A stretch of 64,000 bases of DNA from Amblyornis subalaris. Lineage: Eukaryota > Chordata > Aves > Passeriformes > Ptilonorhynchidae. Positions 36,763-50,600 of the stretch are shown piece by piece. Position numbers and translations under genes: made by a program. The notes below the pieces were generated by a model, which was given only the letters and a program-made list of their open reading frames with translations, was not told where the DNA came from and ran no database searches. The stretch is from the NCBI GenBank assembly GCA_018881555.1, contig JACAXG010000009.1, forward strand, positions 14,717,326-14,781,325, written 5' to 3'. Position 1 is the first letter of the stretch. Each line of letters starts with the position of its first letter.

Positions 36763-39700
36763 AGGAGTACTAGTTACCAGTGGGGAACAATATCAATTTT
36801 AATAACCAGCTCTACAGCTGAAGAGTTTAGCATGAAATTAATGTGGAAAATTTATTGTTTCAGGTTCCAGTCCATAATTCCAACCCCCATGATACTCACA
36901 AAATCTAAATTCAGCTAACATTTGGATACAGATTCCATAGGCAGAAACTGTGGAATCTTTCTTTCGATCCCTTAGCTGGCTTGTGCAAATCTGCTCCCAT
37001 TTTAACACTTGTGATTTACTGTGTAGCGGCAGTGAAGTCAGAGATCCATCCCATCTAACTCTCCCATGTGGGACAGCACTGGCAAACATGCTTAGATGTC
37101 TACTCAAAATATGGGAAACATATTTTGTCTATGAGCTACCATCCTAAACAACAGAGTGCTCATGCAGGACATTTTGGTTCTGAATTTTTTTTCAGATTTA
37201 GTTATTGGTTAAAAGACTTTCCTTCTGTAAGAAAAGAACTTAATTGTTAGGTTTTAAGGCTTTCATACATAAATAACTCTCTTTTCTACTTAGTCTGAAC
37301 AGTTCAACATCAGCTAGCACAGAGAAAGAAAAAGAGTGCTAACTGTACTTTAGGGCACTCACCTTGAATGTAGAAATGTCAGGTTCAAGTACCAGGGCAA
37401 ATTATCACTTCATTACATAAACAAACGCAGCTTTAGAGGCTGGAGCACCTTTTATCAAGCTATACTCAGCTTCTGAGATAAGGTTGTGATTGTGGCCTAA
37501 ACAGCAAGTAATTGTGCCCATACCTACAGATGCTGGAACCACAAGGAGAATCCCATCAGTTCTCTCAGAGAGGTGACCTGCCTGAAGTGCCCAACTTGAA
37601 TGAGTTCAGAGGTGAGACTGAATTGCTCAAGGCTGTGCCCACCAACAAAAACACTTTGCTTTGAAAATTTCAGCTTGGATACTTTAAGTTGCTCTCAGTT
37701 TCATAGCTTTTGTGGACCCTTAAGGTTCTATCTGCCTCTTTTTTGTTTTGTTTTTTGTTTTTTTGTTTTGTTTTGTTTATCCTTCCATTAATTTATAAAT
37801 GTATACTTATATAATCAGCAGCTGAGGGTTCCAGTGGGCAGCAACACATCTGAAAATATACGTATTGCTACTCTTTGCTACTCTTTAGTCTTATAAACCA
37901 TGATGCTATGTGGGTGTAACCCCTTCTACATGTTTTGGGAGGTAAATTATCTTCCTTTTTAGAATTTGAAATCTTAATCTACAGATCAGAAAAAAGAATA
38001 TTTGTAACGAGTTTTGATTACTTGAATAATTATTTTTAAAGTATATCCCTCTTATGCAGTACCTCTGTGGAATAGCATACTTTTTAGTCTGAAATTTTTA
38101 AATAAAAACAGAAAAAAAGTCTAATTAAGAAGGCAGTGAAGAAATGAGGCAAATACATGAGAGGAGAAATATTATTTATAGTCCATATTACAGTGTGGAA
38201 ACAAAGAGATTTGGTCAAATGCACCTGACTTCTGAAGAAGAGGAAGCTTTATTTTGGAAAAAGTACTACTGTTCTGACAAAAGAGGGAAAAGCAAAGCCA
38301 TCCCACAAGGAAAGATATAAAGGATCATGGAGCTTTTAATTTCCTCCATGAAAGCACTCTTCGGTGATATTTTGAATCACAGTGTCTAAATCCATTTTTA
38401 CGAGATATTTAAAAATATTTTTAAATGTTCATGAAAAAAATCCTACATTGTTTTAAATGGTTGAATTTTAGCACATTTATTTTCCACAAAATTTAAGTAG
38501 CTACTTAATACTAAAGAATTTGCTGACTTTAGGCTTCTGTTCTTCATCAGACATGCAAACTCTCACACAGCTCCTATCTGGTTGTGGCACTGCTTGCTCA
38601 ATCTGCTCTAAGCATAGATGCATTGACAGCTTCCATGCCAGGCCTTCCACACTACTATGGAGGCTTCTGCCTCTGTTAGCTTCCCTTCTGCAGCCCCATC
38701 AGTTCTTGGACTGCTCAGTTAGCACACACGTTTATGGCTTTGGGGGTGTCTGAGTTAACACGTAGCCTTTTGACCTGCGAAGAGCACATGCTGTTGGATT
38801 TAACTAAATGGGCTGCTGCACTGCGCAAAAGAGCAGTTTGTCTTTATTCTGTGTGTCCTAGTGTGGGGCAATGCATACAAGAAGTTGTGTTATTTGGTCA
38901 ACCTGATGAGAGCACATATTCAAATAATTACAAAGACACTGTGGAATATATTAAATAATACCTGTAAAAATATATTTCTAATGGTAATAATGCTTTCATT
39001 GAAACACGCATAATATTTCAGAAAGAAGTACCGGAAGTCTTTAGAAATTTCATACCTTATAAACCAATTTAATAATAAGCTGTCTTGAAGATAAACAAGT
39101 CTTTAAAAATCCCTATTTCCTTCATCTTTCCAATATCACATCATGGGAATTTGCCATCCATCTTACTATACAGACTGGTTTCCAAACTATATGAACAAAC
39201 ATTTCCTGAACTTCACTTTTAGATTTCATCATTCAGCCATTTTTGCTATCAAAATAATGAACCGTAAGACTACTAAGTTCTCAAAATTATGTGCAATGCT
39301 GTTTTAATTTCAAGAAGAATCTGTGATTGCATGTGTAAAAAATGCTTTTTTTTTAATTCAGGTTCTTAAGTTTGGGCAAGAAAAATCATCCCCTGCAGTA
39401 TTTTTATTCCTACTCTCAATTCAAAAGAAGGAAAGCTATGTTGCTCCTAATGAAAATCACAGCCTTGAGGTATATATTATACACAGAACGCAGAAAGGAA
39501 CTAGGCAGTTACTGCTGAGATTCCCAGCTGCCACCATGACAAGCAGGGAATAATCTAAGAGCAAGTAATGTTGAAGCACAACCCTTCGATTATTTAGGGC
39601 TCTGGAGCACTGCATGGTGCTTGGAGAGGGATGGATGGTGAATTCTCCCAGGAGCTGGGTTCCAGAGCTGTCTTCAAGGAAAAAGGTGGTGTCAGTTTGC

Positions 39701-42700
39701 ATCAAAGTGCTGGGTGTTGAGGAATTTCATCTACGCTATAAAGACTTAGTTTCAACATGTTCCATCTGAAAGGGTAATCAGTGACTGGAGGAGTCATGGT
39801 GAGTGAGATTTGAGCTTGAAGTCCGAACTCTGGAAGAAAACTCAAGTGCTTTAGGAAATGCCAGCTCTTGAAAGTGATGACTGATATTGCAGTTTAAGAA
39901 AATTAAAATCACATATTCTAATGTTTAATTTCAGTATTTTGCAAGAGTATCTGCATTAAAAATTAGAACAAAAATTACTACAATTAATGGAAAATAAGAG
40001 CTGAGTTTTCATATAGTTTATGCCATTTGGCTTTTCTTTCTGAGTATTAAAAGAGCCACTGAACCTTGAATTTCTCATGTGCCAGAATCTCTATAGCAGA
40101 GCATTATTATAAGGGGAATGTGGGAGTTCTTTTGTATTAAACCCTTGTCGTTTATTTTAAAGGACAGAACTTTATATAAGTTTAAGCTTCTCAGAATCCA
40201 TTGTCCTACTGTGAGGATCTAAATGAAGATAAATTCAAATATTTCTGGACTTCTTTAACAACAGAACAAAACAAGAAAACAGAAGTTAACATAAATTAAG
40301 GATAAGGGGATAATTAAAAGAGTGAAAACACAGCCTGTTTTCACTATCCTTATGATATCTCAGCATATTTAATCTTTGATGGTCTACTTTTCAAAATTGC
40401 AGGTTTACAGAATGGACATCAGATCACTAATTCATGTTTTAATTCACCATTAGTTGTCTGGAAAGTATAAATCATCTAAATATCCACATGTGGGCCTAAT
40501 AACTCAATATGTGTGTGTAATTCAAAAATGTATGTAGATATTTAATTTAAGACACATTTAGCATTTTAAAAATTGAGTCCCTGGGTAGGATAGATTTGTT
40601 TCAGTGTTGAAATCATGGAAAGCACGAAAACAAACTAAAGTAAGAGATTGACAGCAATATTTACGTGGTAGGTAAAGTAAACATAGCAAACTAAGACAAA
40701 TACCAGATCTTGGCATTGTGTCATGGACCTTTATGGTGTCACTATGGTGAAGAGTTCGAAACAGAGAGAGAAAGGGAACAGAGTGCCAAAAAGTTATTTA
40801 ATGAAGCATATTCAGGAGACCAGTATATTTCCCATAAAAGCTGAGCCCTTTTCCCTAGTTACTCTTTTCTGAAATATGTTGCTCATCAAGGATCCCTTTA
40901 AGCTAAGGTACTCAGTTCCCACTGTGGTTTTTACAAGGGACTGAAGGTGTGCAGAAAATAACCTGCTAGAATTTTGTTTCTGGACTTTTAGAATAGGATC
41001 CCATCTTCCTAATCCTATATAAACAAGAGGTCAGGTGACATCTCCATGTAACAAATTATGCCAGCCAAACAGTTGCCCAGGGTTTCTTTAAACAATGTAT
41101 TTTGATCTAAACTAAAAGCTGCCCAGGTAAACTCCCTATACTTGAGCTGCCTGCATATGCACAAAAAATGCCTATTTAAGTAAGAAATGCAATTTCTTCC
41201 ACTGAGAGGTCTAAGCAGGTAATTCTAGGCTTCTAGGAGAGGTGCAGCATTCCTGCTCCTAAGTCTGTTTTGTTTTTCTTTCTTTTTTTCACCGGGAATG
41301 ATTTAGAGTAAAATACATCCATAGGAGCAGGGTCTGGAACATCTGGGCTGATCCTTTGATCTGTCTGCAGTGTCCCTTGGGCTAGCCTGAAGGGCTCAGT
41401 CATCTGCTTTCTTTTAGGCTCTTTGATCTTGCTGACCTTTTGTGGCTGTTTTTTAAAAGGAGCAGCAGATATTATTAATTGAGATATATCACTGGCCAGT
41501 GATCAGGGAACTGTTTGGAAATAGAAGTTTTGTCTTTTTGACTCTGTGTAAAACTCAGGGCAGCAATGCAAAAAGAAAGAGATCACTACATGCCGATCTT
41601 CAGAAGTGAAAGAGGCAGACTGAGTAAAGTAAGCACCTCTCTCAGCACCCCCCTGAAGCTGTCTGGAGCTACCAGTGGAGTATATGAAGGATACACAAAC
41701 CGGACTTGCTCTCTTCAGGTTCTGAAGCGTTACCTTTTCTCTAGTAACCATGAAGATAATTCAAGAGCTGGTTTCAGATAAACTGATTGTCCTGTGCAGC
41801 AAGACACATTGCTTTTTAGTAAAGTAGTACAAAAATTTAGGCACCCTGGATTGCAGTCTTTGTAAAAAGAGCAATCCGCACGGCTAATGAATAAGCTCTG
41901 CTTGCAGTACACTCCTGGGTTTGCTGGTGACGAACTATACACATGCTTGATGCTTAACAGACCTTGCTTCGAATGAAATCCGAGACATATGGCAGCCATT
42001 ACTGAAAGAAAGCAATGCATTTTTTCATTGTCAGCAACTCTGATGCTGAAACAGAACAACAGCTCCTAACAGCACTGCCAGTTGACCATATCTCCTCCCA
42101 ATGGGTCTTTCTAGTCTATCTTTTTTACTCTTCTAGTCTTTCTCAAGGTACATTAGTCAAGCATGTACATTAGTCCTCTCCAGATGTTAGCACCCCTTGC
42201 AGTTGTTGATCCTCTTCACTTTTTAATATCTTTTTAATACAAATTCTCTTGATTATCTGTGTGAATTGAAAGGAGACATATGAAGTAAAAATTCTGTAAT
42301 AGCTTGAGACATCTTTCTCAAACCAGAATAATCCCAACAGTATCTCTTAAATGGTCTCCAAAATTCAGGGTGGGTATTCACAGTATTTTTACTGTAATAA
42401 TTTTTCCACTTGCTTTTATTGTCGTGCAAATACCTTTCATACTGTTACTTTTTGGGAGATTGCTCATGGTCTCAGGAGAACTTTGTGTTTCACTGGTATT
42501 TGCCTTTGATCGCTCAGCTTCTCAAGTTAAAAATGACCTCATTAACACAAAATTCTTAACTGCCTCTTACTGAAAATAAGGTCCTGGAAAGAGTTTCAGG
42601 TTGGATACACAAACCAAAAAGTCTCCCAAATCATTAGTAATTTTTGAAAATCTTGGCTGTCGTCTTTTATTAGTCTGTAAAACTTTATCACCATATAGTG

Positions 42701-45100
42701 CACCCTTTAAATAATAAATATTAACACCAGATGATGGAGGACTGAACAGAACAAATGTATGATATGTTCATAATCTTGAAGGTTTCATGGAAAGCAGGCT
42801 TTCTGCAAAGTCTGCTTAGACACTCAAGCAATCACTTGTTTCTGTAGAGGTGTTTCAAAAACTTTGAGTGCATGTGAGAATACATATTACAGTCATCACT
42901 CCCTTTCTTCCTGACTTTGAGGACATTTCTTGTCATATTTTTTCTGCTCTTTGTTTGCATCGGAGGAAATGGAAATTCATATTATTGAGAAAGTCTTAGA
43001 AAATGTATTTTGACGTTTTCTTCTCCTAGTGAAGAACTTCTTTGAATGGGATGGCAACGTGTGTGTTTGATAAGGATCAAATACCTGGCCTCTAAATCCA
43101 CAAAGGGCAGGTTGTGACCCCTTGCTGAACAGTATTTCATACAAATAATACCACTGCCTGTAACAAGGTAATCAGCAAATCATTTTGCCAGCGACTTCTG
43201 TGATTACATAACGAATATATGGACGTGATTAGCAGGTAAAAATAGCAGGTAAATTCAAACCACCATGAAGTGTAAGATAAATCAATCTTTTCTGTTGTTT
43301 CTAAATGTAAACATCTGGCCACATGCATTTATGTCTGTCACAATGGATATCTGCCACCAGGACTCACAATTTTAGACCCTTCAGTAAAACATTCATGATG
43401 GACTCAGCTCATTCTTTAGTGGTGAACAGACCTCAGTGCCTCCATATTCTCTCTACACACTTTGTGGAGATTTAGCACAAATGCAAACCAGTTTAGTATT
43501 GCACTGATTGGCATTTACAAGAATCATAGATGCACTTTTCATGGTGAAGCCTTCTTAAATTGCTCACAACTGGACACACACTATTTTAAACTTCACACAG
43601 TGGTGCCTCTGCCTCTCCCCACCTCCCTTTAGTAGACTTCAGCTGACAAGAATCCTTGTCACTAATGTGAAGTACCAGGTCTCCTGCAGGAGGTCAAGGT
43701 TTCAAACTTTAATATTTAAAGTCCTAGGTGTTTAAAGTGACTCTCATAATTTTATTTTTTTTTTAATTTTTGTCCTATAATTAGTATACCTGCTTAAAAC
43801 TAGAACCTTTATTTTTAGGTATAGATGTAAATGAATTTAATCTAATTTAAACTATTAAAATATTCTACTTAGTATGCATGAAGGAATCAATTGTATACCT
43901 GGTTTTTAAGAAATTCTTAATAATCTTTAAGAGGTGTTGGAGGGCCTGGAGTTCTAGCAGAGTGAAACACTTAACCACTTATTTTATTTTTAAGCACATA
44001 CTTTACAATGCAAAAATCACTGATGGTAAGGATGCACTTTTTTCTTAACAAGAAACAAGGCAGTACAAACATATACACAAGAAAAGAATTTATGACATAT
44101 TTAACATTAACCTTACTGAAGTCAGTGAAAGCTGCCCATGTATTTAAGGTTTGCTTTCCTTTTTTTGACTACTTTTTGCCTTCTTTACTTCTAAACTTCT
44201 TTTGAGACATTCTGAGTTTAAGAAGCAAAGCATTAAAAATTATGAAATAGGTTGTTACAGGTTTTATTTTTAAAATCAATCAGAGGAAACTGAATTAAAA
44301 TAACTATGTAACTAAGTTTTAAAACTAATGAAACATATAAAAAGTACCAGGATATATTTTATGTTTTCAGTATTTTCAATTTTCATTAGCTTTTTTCTTA
44401 AAATATTTATGTCATTATTCTGGCTTTGAATGTGGATAGTTTTCCTCATATGAAGTTGTTACTTTAAGTTTGGACTAAAAAAGAAAACAAAAATCTTCCA
44501 AAACACATAATGTGAGAAATATGTGTCTATCTTTGGAGAGCAAGTTGGCTGGAAAGAGTTTACTTTAGATCAGTGATAAAATAAAATTGCAGGAGGCACT
44601 GGAGAGTATTATAAATTTCTAGAAATATATGTAAATATATCTCTGAACAAAAAGGAAAAGGTAAGGTTTAATCTTGAAAGAACTGAAAATATGTTATTAA
44701 AAAATTCTTAGAAAATGCTTTTGCTCTCTTCTTCTCCTAATCAAGATTTTTGTCTTTAAATGGCATGACAGCATCTGCATTTAATAAAAATCAAATAAAA
44801 TATTTCCGTAGAAACAGATGGCACTGGTTTTAATTATTTGTGGCCAATTCAGGTATTATGAGAATGAATTATGATGTAAGTGAGCTTTGCGTGTAAAGTA
44901 TCTTCTAACAAAAATTTTGGATAAATGTACATTTTGGGTTACCTGTTTCATCTACACCAGCTGCTCTCATCTGATAGAACATAAAAAATCAAATGCCTTC
45001 AGCTCTGTGGCTGCTTGATATTAAGGTCAGGATTTCCTTCTTTTCCTGCCTAGGTGCTGAGGTGCCTTAGCTATTTTAGGGGTTAAAAGCTGTAACCACT
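36763..45100. other. LUM-KERA intergenic DNA, no gene seen
   Basis: About 8.3 kb of AT-rich DNA with only chance open frames (the longest, near 41730-42059 on the minus strand, has no similarity I recognise). A T/G-rich low-complexity tract lies at 37739-37778. Keratocan regulatory DNA is expected in its right end but cannot be delimited. Confidence 0.45.
37739..37778 (+). repeat. TTTTG-type low-complexity tract
   Basis: About 40 bp of TTTTG and longer T runs between LUM and KERA; a simple repeat. Confidence 0.9.
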
Positions 45101-45106
45101 GATGCG

Positions 45107-45114
45107 TATATATG
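45107..45114 (+). promoter_or_regulatory. KERA: Candidate KERA TATA box
   Basis: TATATATG in the context gcgtatatatgagg lies about 30 bp before the expected start of the candidate first exon, which ends in a good splice donor at 45212. It is the only such combination I found in the 1.7 kb upstream of the keratocan coding exon. Confidence 0.6.
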
Positions 45115-45137
45115 AGGCTGTATTCCTAGAACACAGC

Positions 45138-45212
45138 TTGTAGCCTGACTCAAGCTATTACAGTCTAACAACAGGGACCAATAGAAAGAGAAGAAGATCC
45201 AAGAAAGCTGAG
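45138..45212 (+). other. KERA: Candidate KERA non-coding exon 1 (5' UTR)
   Basis: About 75 bp from the expected start, some 30 bp after TATATATG, to the donor CTGAG/GTAAGC at 45212/45213. Keratocan, like lumican, has an untranslated first exon in mammals, and this site is 1.54 kb upstream of the coding exon. The block has no ATG. The assignment is inferred from promoter-plus-donor geometry, not from remembered sequence. Confidence 0.55.
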
Positions 45213-46754
45213 GTAAGCCCAAACTCTGAAGCAATGTCAAATTAGGAGCAATAGCTAATAAGGTGTGTATGGAAATACATCTGGGAATACTAGTATGTAC
45301 TTCCAGTTTTATACGCTGCTAATTCTTAGGAGGACAGGAAACAAACACAGTGGTAAGCAGCCAAAAGCTGTGAATTTACAGTGATTTCTAACTGGCTTCA
45401 GATAGCTCCAGGAACTTGGCTAACGAGGTAAATTGCTTTATATTTCTTTTTTAAAATTTTATTAAGGTTATGAATACTTACAGAGTAAGAAGGTTGCAAT
45501 TTCCTTCTGTAAAATAGAGATGTTATTCTTTAGAAATACTTTTTTGTCTTTTTTTTTTTGGAATGCTTCCAGATAGCAGTTTCTGGGGATGGAACAGCTA
45601 TAGGATACTGCACTTGTTATGCTAATAACAATGTTGAAAACTATTAAATTACTACATATCTTGTGCAGCAACTTAACTGAGCTCCTAACTTTACTGATGC
45701 ATTAATCCCATGAGAGAATTTACTTTTTATTTAAATACTATTTTTGCCAAAACTAACCTCCTAATTTTGACCAGAAATTTCAGCTATCAGTCTTTTGCCT
45801 CTACATTGCAAAATGCTTGTTAATCTTCATGTGGCAGAAAGCAAGATAACAGAGTTTGTAAAGCACTGTTTTTGTGTTACACTAATATTTCCCTTCGGAG
45901 TAAACTATCAGTGATGATTTTGTTCATCATTTAATGGTGGAAGAGGCTAAACAAAGCAAATAATTAAGTAGGTAAAATAGATGCATGAGTGTATATAAAT
46001 AATTTGGTTAGGATTTACTTTTTGTGGATATAATTTGGCTAGGACTTATTTTTTGTGTCATGTAGATCAGGCATTTGTTTTGTCTGTTTGCTTTAGGGAA
46101 GGAAATTTGTAACTTTGCATATGAGTAAGTGAGGGGAATGGATTAGTCAAACATATTCTCTCCAAGCCTTTTAAGAACATGCCCAGCAAACAGCTGTTAA
46201 AACACTATTTGATCTTCCACTTTTCTATGAAGACAAAAGACCCTGGAAAATCTGATCCAGATGCCATTATAATTTAAGAGAGAGCAAAAACAGAAAAAAG
46301 GGTATGATTAATTTTAAAAGGAGGAAGACAGAGTACGAAAGTATTTATGTCATCGTGGTAATGATAACTTTCCTGAAGTTTGTTCATTATGTAATGTAGA
46401 TTGTAGGTCTGTCCAGGAAAACTTAAACAGATTTATAAGAAGCACTGATTTAGTGTCATAAAAATGATCCATGTTTTCATGTTCTTTGAAATGACACTTG
46501 CATGAACATCAGACTGGTATCCAGTGTGGAGTCTAAGCTGAACCAGGGAAATGTTCATCAACATATAGCACTGAATTGTTTATACCTCTTATATTACTGT
46601 TCAGTTTTTTCTTAACATGCCATGGGTAATACCCTAGAGGACAGAATTTGGCTCTTTATAAAGGAATTATTTTATATGCAAAACTCTTGTTAATCTAGTA
46701 TGCTGCTAGAGAGTTTTGTTGAGAAACAGCTAATTGTTTTTTTCCCCTTCCAAG
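45213..46754 (+). other. KERA: KERA intron 1 (if exon 1 is right), 1.5 kb
   Basis: From GTAAGC at 45213 to the polypyrimidine tract and CCAAG at 46754. It contains a 31-bp tandem duplication at 46000-46059, listed separately. Confidence 0.55.
46000..46059 (+). repeat. 31-bp tandem duplication, two diverged copies
   Basis: The block starting taatttggttaggatttact at 46000 is repeated at 46031 as taatttggctaggacttatt, and both copies continue into TTTTTGTG. The copies differ at a few positions. It lies within the presumed first intron of KERA. Confidence 0.8.
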
Positions 46755-46763
46755 GCAAACACA
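46755..46763 (+). other. KERA: KERA 5' UTR part of exon 2
   Basis: Nine bases, gcaaacaca, between the acceptor (TTCCCCTTCCAAG-type, AG at 46753-46754) and the ATG at 46764. An in-frame ATG at 46734 lies in the intron before the acceptor and is not used. Confidence 0.85.
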
Positions 46764-47649
46764 ATGATTTTAAAGGTCTATACATGCCTTTTGCTCTTAT
46801 TCTTGGTCAATTCCGTGTGGACTCGAACTGTGAGACAAGTTTATGATGATCTGGATCCTGACCATTGGTCTCACTACACTTCTGAGTGTCCACAAGAGTG
46901 CTTTTGTCCTCCTAGTTTCCCCAACGCATTATACTGTGATAACAAAGGACTTAAAGAAATACCTGCAATTCCAGCAAGAATTTGGTACCTCTATCTTCAA
47001 AACAATCTAATTGAAACACTTTCAGAGAAGCCTTTTGTGAATGCCACTCATCTGAGATGGATAAATCTGAACAAGAATAAGATCACAAACAGTGGCATTG
47101 AGAGTGGTGCGCTGAGCAAGCTGAAAAGACTGCTTTACTTATTCCTTGAAGATAACGAATTGGAAGAGGTGCCTGCCCCATTACCAGTGGGCCTGGAACA
47201 GCTAAGACTAGCTAGAAACAAAATCTCCAGAATCCCAGAAGGAGTCTTCAGCAGCTTGGAAAACCTTACTCTGTTAGATTTGCACCAGAACAGTTTGTTG
47301 GACAGCGCTCTTCAAAGTGACACCTTCCAAGGACTCAACAATCTCATGCAACTCAACATAGCAAAAAATTCACTCAAGAAAATGCCTTTAAGCATTCCAG
47401 CTAATACACTTCAGCTGTTTTTGGACAACAACTCTATTGAAGTTATACNAGAAAACTACTTCAGTGCAATACCCAAAGTGACCTTCCTTAGGCTGAACTA
47501 CAATAAATTATCTGATGATGGTATCCCTCCAAATGGGTTTAATGTTTCATCTATTCTAGATCTCCAGCTGTCTCACAATCAGCTCACTAAAATTCCACCA
47601 ATCAATGCTCACCTCGAGCACCTTCATCTTGATCACAACAAAATCAAAA
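46764..47649 (+). CDS. KERA: Keratocan, coding exon 2 (residues 1-295)
   Basis: Keratocan is a secreted class II SLRP, a corneal keratan-sulphate proteoglycan that with lumican keeps collagen fibrils evenly spaced. The exon encodes a signal peptide of about 20 residues (MILKVYTCLLLLFLVNSVWT), then a short segment with Tyr 27 and Tyr 38 and the class II cysteine cap C42-X3-C46-X-C48-X9-C58. Ten LRR cores start at about residues 76, 100, 126, 147, 171, 197, 218, 242, 267 and 287 (for example LQLSHNQL, LHLDHNKI). Sequons lie at N93 (NAT), N167 (NLT), N222 (NNS) and N260 (NVS). The N at 47449 is the middle base of codon 229 (CNA); family conservation suggests proline (CCA) but this is inference. 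The donor is CAAAA/GTAAGT, phase 1, the same phase as lumican intron 2. The total with exon 3 is 352 residues, the usual keratocan length. Confidence 0.98.
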
Positions 47650-50600
47650 GTAAGTATGTATTACCAGTGTGAGACCCCACAAAACCATAATTATTTTAAA
47701 ATGTCTGCTTAACTATAAAAATACTCTTTGAGATGAAGTGATTAAAATCATAGAATCATTGAATAATTTGGGAGGGAAGAGACCTTTAGAAGTCATTTAT
47801 TCCAACATTCCTGCAATAAGCAGGGACATTTTCAACTAGTTGAGGTTTCTCAGAGCCTCATCCAGCCTGACCTTGAAATTTGCCAGGGATAGGGCATCTA
47901 CCATCTTTCTGAGGCAAATATTTCAGTGTTTTACTGATTTTACAGAATATTTGTTCTACTAAGATTTATCCCCTCAAATTTTTTTATTTTGTGTAAATGA
48001 GACAAGGTTTCATACCCAAGGCAGCAGAAGCCTGTTGGCTTGTTATAGTTTCACTTCTAGCACTCTTTCCAAATTCATCCAGGTATAGTGGGGATGTGGC
48101 GCTTAGGGACATCACATACTCCATATAAAGAAAGTATCTGCTCAGTAAATCCTTTGTTTCGTGCCAAAAGCCAGAATAAAAGTGATGACTTTTTATTTAC
48201 CACTGTGCAGAAGGAAGCCAAGTTTCTATATTTATCTTCCTGCCATAGTGATTTAATTGAATACATGGTCCCTTACCACTCTTTTGTACCACTGTAGTTC
48301 ACAAATATACTAAAAATAGTGGTTTGTCTTTTGTATGAAACAAGGACCTATGAAAGGAAGATACGTATTAAGAATTTACATTAATTCACTGCATTTGGCA
48401 AAATGAATGCATGAAGTCATGTAAATAAAAATAAATTTGGTAAATCTGGCACATATTTAAGTGGCCTGCAAGAATTCTAACAGTTAATCAAAGTTAAGGC
48501 TTATGACAGATGTTTCTGAACATATTTAATTGCCCCCTGGTTACAAAGGGATTTATTTTAATTGCTTCACTGCAAGGCCTCAGGTGCAGACTTTGTACTG
48601 TCACTTCGAGTGGACACAAAATTGAAATCAATGGAATGTAGCCTGTCCAGTTTAAGAATGGCTTTGTGTCTAGGTAGCATTTAAAGAGCGGTCCAATTAT
48701 CTTCCTTCCCCGAATAAGTTTGACAAAGCTTAAAGCCATGAAAATTAAGTTTTGTATGTGCAAACTCAAGTCTTGTGTTTCAATGACACATGGGTACCTG
48801 TGAAGCTAAAACACAATAGCTTTCCACTAGCCTTATATTCCTTAATGCCCTTACCACTTTTCAAAATTCATTGTCAACTTAAGCACAAAACTGATTTTAG
48901 AAAAAAAAAAAAAGGTATTCTTAGTAAATGAATATAAAATAGTTGCAACCTGGTACCTTAAATGAAAATCAGGTACTATGTAAGGCACATTTTACCATTT
49001 AGCATAATTGTTCAAGAGGCAAGGGATAATGACATAGTCTTTGTGAGACACTGTTCTAATAGATGATATCTCAAAGGGCCTTTAGGATTGCAAACAAGGA
49101 ATGGAATTCCATCAGGCCAGAGTAATAAGAGGTGACATTAATTCTGCAGATTGGTTTTGTCTTCTTAAGCCCAGATCAGTCATTATTTTAAGATAACCAA
49201 TGTAAAAGTTTTGAAAGAAAAATAACTGTAAAATCCTGAATCTGGTTTCTCCACAAAAGAGTCCTTCTGAAGGGTTATGTGTGCAGTACAAGCCCTTTTT
49301 ATAATATTAATTCTCAGATATTCCTTCGCAACTTCAAATCACTGCTTTGTTTTCTATCGGTGATTCATAATTACACTGCTGTCATTGCAAGAGTTCAGAC
49401 ATCAGTATTTCTATGTAAATACCATTTGTCTATGTTTTATTGTATGTTATTTTGTAACATCAGTTTTTCATATAAGTGCATGGCCTTATTTCTCCAGAGA
49501 CCATTTATGAATATATAAGTCCTTCTTCCAAAGCCCAGGAAAGCCAGAGATAGCCTCATCATTTGTCTCAGTGGAACAAGAATTTCGCCTATGGTCCCTT
49601 CCCTAAGGATCTCAATACACAGAGGAAAAAAATATCCAAATGTTGGAAGTAAAATCCACTTAAAGCCAAAGCTAATTATGGCTCCAACGGATTTGTACCA
49701 GACTTGTTCCATGGCATTTTAAAACACACATGCCTACATATTTATCTCGGAGATACACTTGTGAGGCCCTGGAGAGTGGTTAAACAGTGGAAAAGACAGT
49801 GTTAAAGGAAGGAAAAAGAAGGTGTGAAATGATGATGTAGCAAGTGAGCAAGGGTAAGCAGGTGGTATTACAGTGCTATCAAAGGACAGATATAAGGCAG
49901 CAAACAGTGAGATCCCCTAGAAAAATACCAGGAGGTTGAGATAGATAGTCTAAGCTAATATTATTCCACGTGTTGAGAAACGGAGAAATTCTTGGGCCAA
50001 GTACCTAAATTTTGTTTTTAAATTGTGACTTTTACTGGAAAAGAAACAGGATCTTCTGCAGTTCTTCAGCAGACATACAGTATTAGCCATTAATGAGAAC
50101 CTCTTTTGCAGTTTTCCTTTACATCAGAATACATCACCCTCTACAGTTTCATCTTTAAATATTGTACCACTTAATTCTGTTTACAAGCAGTGGAATTCAT
50201 CTTTTTGAATTAACTACCCTAGATTTTTTATCTAGCCTGTGATAGTCGTATAGACCTCCTACTCAGTTGATGGAAGGAGATACACAATTGCAAAGGGAAA
50301 CTCATCCCATCTTAAGGAGCAGTCAGTCCCCTTTTGGAAGAATTCATCTCTCTCTAGAGTTTATAAACAGAGTCTAAATGGTTTACTTAGACTGACACTT
50401 AACTTCTACATGGATCAGTTTAGGCAAGGTACAGGCTTTTACTCCCCTGACAGTTTGGGTAGCATTTACTGTTTACGGCAAGAGAACAATAAAAACCCAA
50501 ACCACTTCATACCACACATCATCAGGAAATAACTTCTTCCTAGGTGGTCTGTGGTTAGATAACTGCTGCCTCACTTTAACGCTGAAGTAACTAACCTAGT

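Noticed and set aside
41730..42059. 109-residue minus-strand open frame between LUM and KERA
   Set aside because: No recognisable similarity or gene context; a length expected by chance in this much DNA.
46734..47672. Single long keratocan frame starting at 46734
   Set aside because: The first 10 codons include the polypyrimidine tract and acceptor, and the end reads into intron 2 past 47649.
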